The position numbers were made by a program, and so were the translations under genes. Shown piece after piece: positions 14,406-19,337 of a stretch of DNA of 19,337 nucleotides (positions are counted from its first letter, which is position 1; each line of letters opens with the position of its first letter). This stretch comes from Parcubacteria group bacterium RIFCSPHIGHO2_01_FULL_47_10b (GTDB lineage: Bacteria; Patescibacteriota; Minisyncoccia; 2-01-FULL-47-10), in assembly GCA_001824325.1 (NCBI GenBank), contig MHXC01000058.1:1-19337 (forward strand). Reading direction: 5' to 3'. A model generated the notes under the pieces. It searched no databases. It was not told the origin of the DNA and was given only the letters and a program-made list of their open reading frames with translations.

Positions 14406-14449
14406 CACCAACAGTATAGCAAATATTGATGTGAATTGAGTAGACTGAT

Positions 14450-15730
14450 TCAGAACACCAAGATAGTCGGCGCGAAAATCAATAACGCACCGAGGATGAG
14501 CATCAAAATACCGCCAATAAGCGCCGAAAGGTTGGCGTACCGCGACGTGAGATGCATTTTGTTGATGCCCCACAACGCCAAGCCAAAGACAATAAAGTCA
14601 TCAACCATATAAAACAGGGTGTATAAACCAATATATGTTTGACGTACCATCATTGACAGATTGTTGAGATCGAGGATCTTCGTGAATGCTTGCGGAATAC
14701 CTACGCTGCAGGCAAATTCAATGACATTCACCGAGAACGCGATGCCCATAATACCGAGCGCGCCTACTATGGTCATGGGGCTTGTCGCGATTTTCTGCAA
14801 TTTCTTCTCGATTTTTCCTTTCTGAGACGCATCAGTTACATCACATACCAAGCCCTGATCGCGGTTTTTCCAATATTTTCGGAGAAATATCAAACCACCG
14901 CCAATAGCAATAAGTCCTACGAGCGGCGTAACTATTGCGTCTAAACCGACAAAATCCCATGCCTGATACCACACATTAAGAATGAGATTGTACATAATCG
15001 CCTCTGCAAGAATGAACAACCCTGCTACCTGAAACATTCTGCGACGATCACCGATCTGAAGCAAAATCAACAAAAACGTAACGAGAACCCACATTGCGCA
15101 TGGGTTGAATCCATCCACAAAGCCAAGCACCACGGCCAGTGAGCTCAACGAAAATGTTTGCAAATCAACTGCTCCCACAAATGGCAGCGTAAATACGAAT
15201 TCGCTCGCTCCGGTTTCGCATGGCGCAAAAGGATCTTCTGGATTATCAGTACATCCTGCACCACCAACACCGCTCACGGTAAGTTCTGGCTGGTTGATAA
15301 ATGTCTGAATCGGTACTATTGGCTGCCCGCGCGCGCCGTCTATGGCGGCGGAGATAAGTTTGCCCGTGGTTTCAGCGCTATCAAATCCTTGGATAAGCGA
15401 GTGACCAATAAGCGTAATTGGCGTTACCCGCGCCACATTATTCGCTTTCGTGACTTCGTTATAGAGCGTTTTGGCAGCCGAATCTTTTATAACGTCGTAA
15501 TACTGAAGTTCGATATGTGAATCCGCGGTTAATAATTCGCCCAAAAACTCTTTTTCAGCTTTACAAAACCTGCAGTCCTCGCGGCCAAAAAAGTGAATGG
15601 TGATGGGATCAGCTTGTGTTGCTGCGACTGACTGCGCTGATTCCTGCGCTGATGCAAACGGCAAAGCCGTCGTAGCCATAAGCGATAGTGTAAGAAAAAA
15701 TATGCTGACCAGCCGAAATGCGTGTCTCAT
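14450..15730 (-). CDS. Thioredoxin-like plus DsbD/CcdA-like membrane protein
   Basis: This 426-residue protein has a signal peptide (residues 1-28, ending FASA) and an outer thioredoxin or glutaredoxin-like domain with C53-R-F-C56 in HFFGREDCRFCKAEKEF. A loop with C160 and C171 follows. The membrane domain (about 183-426) carries DGFNPCAMWVLVTF (C211) and VIEFACSVGIPQ (C341). The NPC and the second helix Cys match the redox pair of the DsbD/CcdA family, which passes electrons from cytosolic thioredoxin across the membrane. The fused outer CxxC domain would accept them, reducing or reshuffling disulfides of surface proteins. An in-frame ATG at 15766 lies upstream, but 15730 begins a clean signal peptide. 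It is divergent from a 12-Cys protein, a likely client. Confidence 0.85.
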   Translation of the reverse strand: MRHAFRLVSIFFLTLSLMATTALPFASAQESAQSVAATQADPITIHFFGREDCRFCKAEKEFLGELLTADSHIELQYYDVIKDSAAKTLYNEVTKANNVARVTPITLIGHSLIQGFDSAETTGKLISAAIDGARGQPIVPIQTFINQPELTVSGVGGAGCTDNPEDPFAPCETGASEFVFTLPFVGAVDLQTFSLSSLAVVLGFVDGFNPCAMWVLVTFLLILLQIGDRRRMFQVAGLFILAEAIMYNLILNVWYQAWDFVGLDAIVTPLVGLIAIGGGLIFLRKYWKNRDQGLVCDVTDASQKGKIEKKLQKIATSPMTIVGALGIMGIAFSVNVIEFACSVGIPQAFTKILDLNNLSMMVRQTYIGLYTLFYMVDDFIVFGLALWGINKMHLTSRYANLSALIGGILMLILGALLIFAPTILVF

Positions 15731-15778
15731 ACCGATAGTTCTCTCATATTTTAACTGGAAATGCAAGATATGCGTGGC

Positions 15779-15805
15779 CAGCCATCAACTATTACTCGAT
15801 GGCTG
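15779..15805. promoter_or_regulatory. Inverted repeat in the divergent control region
   Basis: CAGCCATC (15779-15786) and GATGGCTG (15798-15805) form a perfect 8-base inverted repeat with an 11-base gap. It lies just upstream of TGC-TATAAT (15806-15814) and covers the place of a -35 box, so it fits an operator for a dimeric regulator. No regulator gene is visible nearby. Confidence 0.5.
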
Positions 15806-15814
15806 TGCTATAAT
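15806..15814 (+). promoter_or_regulatory. Extended -10 promoter of the Cys-rich/surface protein operon
   Basis: TGC-TATAAT (15806-15814) is a consensus extended -10, 37 bases before the ATG at 15852. No good -35 is visible; its place is taken by the inverted repeat. Confidence 0.6.
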
Positions 15815-15851
15815 ACACTTAGTTTCGCTACTGTAACTCAATCAAAAGTTC

Positions 15852-16193
15852 ATGAAAAAAATTATAGTTCTTATCGTAATTATTGCTACACTCGGTCTCC
15901 TCGCTGGTCTTGTTGGAATAATTTTTCGTTTCGGCATTTTTTATAAAACATCCGCGGATCCTGTGCCTCTTGAAGCAATGCGGCAATGTTATTCTGCAGC
16001 TGACTGCGAACCTGTTGGATGTGGCTGTGATTGTAGTGGGTGTGGCGGTTTTTCATTTGAAGACATGGTGAATAAACAATATGTTAACTCTTGGTATAAA
16101 CAGAAAAGTTGCAAGCCAGCGGATGTGTGCCCAATGGTATGTTGTATGGCACGAACAATAGCATGCGAAAGTAATATATGTGTTGCTAAGTAA
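15852..16193 (+). CDS. Membrane-anchored 12-cysteine protein
   Basis: This 113-residue protein has an N-terminal anchor (about residues 4-30) and a short outer domain with cysteines at 46, 52, 57, 59, 61, 64, 87, 93, 97, 98, 105 and 110. The first six form CYSAADCEPVGCGCDCSGCG and the last six are spread over KSCKPADVC, VCCMA, IACES and NIC. The even number and outer location suggest a disulfide-knotted domain, although the dense CGCDC cluster could bind metal. I recall related 'C..DxDC..CGC...C...I.C.xNxC' domains in CPR and other bacteria, all of unknown function. It is divergent from the DsbD-like gene and followed after nine bases by the surface protein gene. Confidence 0.7.
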   Translation: MKKIIVLIVIIATLGLLAGLVGIIFRFGIFYKTSADPVPLEAMRQCYSAADCEPVGCGCDCSGCGGFSFEDMVNKQYVNSWYKQKSCKPADVCPMVCCMARTIACESNICVAK

Positions 16194-16202
16194 AACAACG
16201 CA

Positions 16203-18050
16203 ATGACCCCAATACACCCTCTGATCAGAGTCGGCACCGCTTGCTTGATTTTCTTTTTTTTATTTCCTCTTATTGCTGGAAGTAGTCAAATTGAATCTCC
16301 TCGCGGATGGGACAGCTCGGCGACTCTGCGACGAATCGCTACTATCTATCCCCAAACAGAGACATTTTTTGAATCTTGCCCCGACAGTCCGACCAAACAG
16401 TGTTTCGGAGCACTTGAAAAGCAAGGTGGGTTTTACACATTAGCACTCGAAGCCGGAACAGGACAACAACCATGTAAGGTAAATTCCACTTCGACATTCT
16501 CGGTGCGTGGCTTCACAGAACAGTGTCCCTTTACATTCTCATGGGTTGGGGGTGGCGACTCTACGCCTATGTCCGCACAAGTGGGGATCGATAACCGCAC
16601 CTGGAACAATCCAGTTACGAGCAATATATATACCGGTCTTCAGCATAATGTCCCGCAAGGATCCATTTATTTTGGCGGCAATAATTTTCCTTTACTGCGC
16701 TCGGCAAAGACCACCCTTACAGCAATAGCGGACTGGGACCGAAATGATTCGAGCGATCCATATGCCAAATCCCGTTTTTTTGCTGGGATATCATGGTTTG
16801 TGCCAGAATTGCAATGGGGGGCTACGGTCCAATTAAACTTAGACCATGTAATAGCCAGTAATGGAACTGGAGAAAATCGTTGGCGGGCTTCATGCCCAGA
16901 AAAAAATGGCATTGCGCGTAATGAACTGCAAGGCAATGAGCAACAAATTTATCTATGTGCACGAGATTGGGGCTTACCTTCTATCATAGACACCCCTCAT
17001 CAACTCGAGGTCAATTGGTTTGATATTATTACCGAACTAATTAAACGCGGTATTCTATCGGAAGAACAAGCACCTAACGTCATCACGGGGTTTCTTGCTG
17101 GACCCGAGCAACTCGGCCGGATGAGCAACTATATGACAATTTCAAATCTTCATTTTTTTGATATATCATACATCAACGATGTCCCGGCCGCAGTAATCGA
17201 ATCAATAGCACCGAACCCAGGAACTGTTGGTTTCGATGTACGCTTTACTGGCTCCGGATCCGATCAAGACGGAGAAGTTACATCATATGAGTGGTCGCTT
17301 GATGGGCAAGTTTTGTCGAACCTGTCAGCGTTTGGGAAGTCGGATATTGGCGTCGGGGATCACCTGATTGCATTACGCGTACAAGGTAAACAGGGTCTTT
17401 GGTCACCGGTCGTGACCCAGTCATTCGTCATTACACAGAACAACAAGTCACCGGATAATAACGGAGGAGGGGGTACTAACGGAGGAAATGGGGATGGAGG
17501 TGGAGATGGGGTTAGAGACGGTGATAGGAACATAAATCCACCAATAGAGAGCAGGAAAGCAGTGCGGCTGATTCGTGCTCGTGGTGATGCCAAGGTATAT
17601 CGCATCAATGGTCAGAGGCGACAATGGATTCCGTCTGCCGAGCTATTTACGTCGAGTGGTTATCGCTGGGAGGACATTGAAACGGTTGATGACACGACCC
17701 TTAAATCATTCGAGAGGGTTTCACTCCTACGGGTTTCCGGTTTGCCAGAAGTGCATTACCTTACCGAATCAGGACGTATTCGCCACATACCTACACCAGA
17801 GATCTTTGGCTCATACGGAAATAAATGGAATGATATCATAGAAATATCTGCAGGTGAGTTGTCAATATACCGAAAAAGTAAATTAATTCGTGCGGAAAGC
17901 GCATCACGCGTATATCTTTTAGACGAGGGCCGCAAACACTGGATAACAACTACCGACAGCTTTGTAAAACGAGGTTATCATTGGGATGAAGTCGCTCCCG
18001 TGAATAACACTGAAATATCGTGGTATATTGAAAGCGAGCCGCTTACTTAA
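16203..18050 (+). CDS. Large secreted surface protein with PKD domain and three 53-residue repeats
   Basis: This protein has 615 residues. A signal peptide (about 1-26) is followed by an N-terminal domain of about 300 residues with several Cys (FESCPDSP, KQCFGA, QPCKV, EQCPF, RASCPEK, YLCARDW) and many aromatic beta-like stretches that I cannot name. Next come a PKD-like domain (about 330-415: SGSDQDGEVTSYEWSLDGQ) and a Gly/Asp linker (about 417-445). Three repeats close the protein at 452-504, 505-557 and 558-615, with consensus (R/L)LIRA..xxVYxLxxG.R.HIP....F...GY.W.(D/E)(I/V). Such repeats occur in CPR surface proteins and may bind wall or glycan (inference). It lies nine bases after the 12-Cys gene, so the two are co-expressed. 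The N-domain cysteines make it a candidate client of the neighbouring thiol-redox protein. Confidence 0.8.
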   Translation: MTPIHPLIRVGTACLIFFFLFPLIAGSSQIESPRGWDSSATLRRIATIYPQTETFFESCPDSPTKQCFGALEKQGGFYTLALEAGTGQQPCKVNSTSTFSVRGFTEQCPFTFSWVGGGDSTPMSAQVGIDNRTWNNPVTSNIYTGLQHNVPQGSIYFGGNNFPLLRSAKTTLTAIADWDRNDSSDPYAKSRFFAGISWFVPELQWGATVQLNLDHVIASNGTGENRWRASCPEKNGIARNELQGNEQQIYLCARDWGLPSIIDTPHQLEVNWFDIITELIKRGILSEEQAPNVITGFLAGPEQLGRMSNYMTISNLHFFDISYINDVPAAVIESIAPNPGTVGFDVRFTGSGSDQDGEVTSYEWSLDGQVLSNLSAFGKSDIGVGDHLIALRVQGKQGLWSPVVTQSFVITQNNKSPDNNGGGGTNGGNGDGGGDGVRDGDRNINPPIESRKAVRLIRARGDAKVYRINGQRRQWIPSAELFTSSGYRWEDIETVDDTTLKSFERVSLLRVSGLPEVHYLTESGRIRHIPTPEIFGSYGNKWNDIIEISAGELSIYRKSKLIRAESASRVYLLDEGRKHWITTTDSFVKRGYHWDEVAPVNNTEISWYIESEPLT

Positions 18051-18079
18051 ATGACGGTGTAATTTTTTTCGAGCGTATC

Positions 18080-18880
18080 GTGCAACTCAACCTTTCCTAC
18101 CTCAACATCAACGCCTGGCAGGGCGGGCGAGTATTGATGCGCGAATTGATCGCGTTTTTACGCGCGCAATCAGCGGACATTATCGCGTTGCAGGAGGTAT
18201 ATGACGGCGACGGCATACGGCTGCCACGGCATTACGCGTTTTTGTCGATACTGCGGCGTGAACTTGAGCCGCGCGGATATGCCTATTGTGCGTTTGCGCC
18301 GGCTTTTGCCATGCAATCGCCGTATGGACCTATCCCACAAGGAAATGCGGTGTTATCGCGCTACCCACTTACACCCCAAGAAACGATATTTTACGACGTA
18401 CCATTTGACCCGTTCTACCAATGCCCCGATGATCCCGAATGCACAAAAGGTGATTTCTCGCGCCTCCCGCGAAACTTGCAGCATGTCATTGTTGATGTTA
18501 AGGGTACGCTTGTACATGCATTTAACACCCAAGGCATCTGGGGAACTGATGGTAATGATAATAAACGGCGGCTGAAACAGTCAAAAATCATTTGTGACGC
18601 AATAGCAGAGCAACCCCATGTTATTCTTAGCGGTGACTTTAACGTCGCAGAATCTACAGAATCGATCGCGATGCTCCAGCAAGCGCTCCACGATCCATTT
18701 CAGAGTAAACGAACTACCAGCTTTAACATGCGGCACAAACCGGCAGGCAGCGGATTTTCGACCGCAGTTATTGATTTTGTTATGGTCAGCCGCGATTTTG
18801 AGGTGACACACTACGAACAGCCCGAGATAAACGTTTCGGACCATCTACCGCAGCGGGTGGAACTGGCATTCGAATCATAA
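18080..18880 (+). CDS. Endonuclease/exonuclease/phosphatase family enzyme
   Basis: This 266-residue protein carries the metal-dependent EEP fold motifs in order: LNINAWQGG (residues 8-16), IIALQEV with the metal-binding E39, FNTQGIWGTDGN (149-160), ILSGDFNV (182-189), AVIDFVMVS (229-237) and SDHLP (253-257) with the catalytic His. The family cuts phosphodiester or phosphate bonds of nucleic acids, lipids or inositol phosphates; the substrate is not readable here. The position of the usual 'H' in the fourth strand is VHAFNTQG. No signal peptide, so it is cytosolic. The start is GTG 18080; no internal ATG gives the first motif. The dipeptidase gene follows 18 bases later. Confidence 0.88.
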   Translation: MQLNLSYLNINAWQGGRVLMRELIAFLRAQSADIIALQEVYDGDGIRLPRHYAFLSILRRELEPRGYAYCAFAPAFAMQSPYGPIPQGNAVLSRYPLTPQETIFYDVPFDPFYQCPDDPECTKGDFSRLPRNLQHVIVDVKGTLVHAFNTQGIWGTDGNDNKRRLKQSKIICDAIAEQPHVILSGDFNVAESTESIAMLQQALHDPFQSKRTTSFNMRHKPAGSGFSTAVIDFVMVSRDFEVTHYEQPEINVSDHLPQRVELAFES

Positions 18881-18898
18881 CTTCCTCCATAATGAAAC

Positions 18899-19337
18899 AT
18901 GAAGCCCCGCCCCATGAACCACCACCCGATTTCCATAAAACACGAGACGATTACAGCACTGCGACATATTAAGCTCCGTGAATGCGGCGAGCAGATGGTT
19001 GATCTTAGCGGCCTACACAACCGGCTTATCGTGGCGACGCACTTAAATAAACGCGCCTTTGGCACCTATGCCCGTGAGTCGGTTGCGCGTATGCTTGTGG
19101 ACGCCCTCCAGTACGTCCCAGACAACTACGCACTCCTTGTCGATAGTGCCTACCGTTCTATAAAAGACCAAAAACGTATCTGGCACAAGCATTATCGGCG
19201 TCTCTTGCGACAAAATCGGGAATGGCCCCACAATATTGCGGTGCGCGAGACAAATAAAGTGGTATTTCCGTATGACGCGCCAGTTCCGCCCTATCACAGC
19301 ACCGGCGGCGCAGTTGATATATTACTCGCGGATCTTT
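18899..19337 (+). CDS. D-Ala-D-Ala dipeptidase (VanX/DdpX-type, M15D), partial
   Basis: A frame open from 18899 to the window edge gives 146 residues. It contains ALLVDSAYRSIKDQKRIWHK and, near the end, PPYHSTGGAVDILLAD. 'AYR' and 'S-x-G-G-A-V-D' preceded by His are the substrate-binding Arg and first zinc-binding His/Asp of the VanX-type dipeptidases, which cleave D-alanyl-D-alanine. The E..H pair completing the zinc site would lie beyond the edge. ATG 18914 is an in-frame alternative. In genomes without vancomycin resistance clusters these enzymes recycle wall dipeptides; no vanH or vanA partner is visible here. Confidence 0.85.
   Translation, partial: MKPRPMNHHPISIKHETITALRHIKLRECGEQMVDLSGLHNRLIVATHLNKRAFGTYARESVARMLVDALQYVPDNYALLVDSAYRSIKDQKRIWHKHYRRLLRQNREWPHNIAVRETNKVVFPYDAPVPPYHSTGGAVDILLADL

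Noticed and set aside
14298..14573. 91-codon minus-strand ORF read as one protein
   Set aside because: Its first half is an off-frame shadow of the DsbD-like gene; only the part from ATG 14405, with its own promoter box, looks coding.
1..19337. CRISPR array, rRNA genes, integrated phage
   Set aside because: No regularly spaced repeats, no rRNA segments and no phage structural or integrase genes seen on either strand.

Overview
The window looks like a chromosomal segment of a Candidate Phyla Radiation (Patescibacteria) bacterium, probably of the Parcubacteria group. This is an inference. It rests on small, tightly packed genes, almost no Shine-Dalgarno sequences, several starts with a -10 box only 6-7 bases upstream (leaderless), the style of the surface proteins (PKD plus 53-residue 'LIR..VY..G..R.I' repeats; thrombospondin type 3 repeats plus a C-terminal anchor) and many small membrane-anchored proteins of unknown role. 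UGA is read as stop, because prfB carries the classical CTT-TGA-C programmed +1 frameshift. This argues against the UGA-recoding lineages of the radiation.

Layout. 1-98: right end of what appears to be an IS200/IS605-type element, two tandem hairpins ending GAGGTTCA, as in the 3' part of a TnpB guide RNA. 118-482: a broken small gene. 596-2672: lepA and a short ORF. 2673-3748: a minus-strand block with a DUF3800 gene bracketed by a 21-bp direct repeat, and a 39-residue single-pass membrane protein at its right edge. 3826-5257: ftsB/divIC-like gene, a membrane-anchored protein, a small basic ORF and a frameshifted antitoxin-like gene. 5328-5415: a run of 14 C followed by tRNA-Thr(CGT). 5469-9402: prfB, ftsE, ftsX and a HupE/UreJ-type membrane protein, all plus strand and likely co-transcribed. 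9444-10161: an AbrB/PIN toxin-antitoxin pair behind a near-consensus promoter. 10191-10261: tRNA-Gln(CTG). 10402-13338: a DUF2339 polytopic membrane protein overlapping a secreted thrombospondin-3-repeat protein whose C-terminal anchor is put out of frame by one extra base. 13474-14148: a minus-strand secreted protein with an unusually strong Shine-Dalgarno. 14213-14405: a possible very short RNA and a truncated NYN-domain gene. 14450-18050: a thiol module, with a thioredoxin-plus-DsbD/CcdA-like membrane protein (minus) divergent from a 12-cysteine anchored protein and a PKD/repeat surface protein. 18080-19337: an endonuclease/exonuclease/phosphatase-family enzyme and the start of a VanX-type D-Ala-D-Ala dipeptidase cut by the window edge.

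How the parts fit. Translation (lepA, prfB, two tRNAs) and division (ftsB, ftsE, ftsX) form the conserved core. Around it lies a cell-surface layer: DUF2339, the TSP3 protein, the PKD/repeat protein, the Cys-rich protein and the disulfide-handling membrane protein. A scatter of mobile or eroding genes completes the window: the IS605 end, DUF3800 between repeats, the AbrB/PIN pair and four broken or truncated genes. The most interesting items are the probable TnpB guide-RNA end with its readable guide, the leaderless-promoter signature, the repeat-flanked DUF3800 segment, the divergent thiol/Cys-rich locus with an inverted repeat in its control region, and the single-base frameshift removing the anchor of the TSP3 protein.
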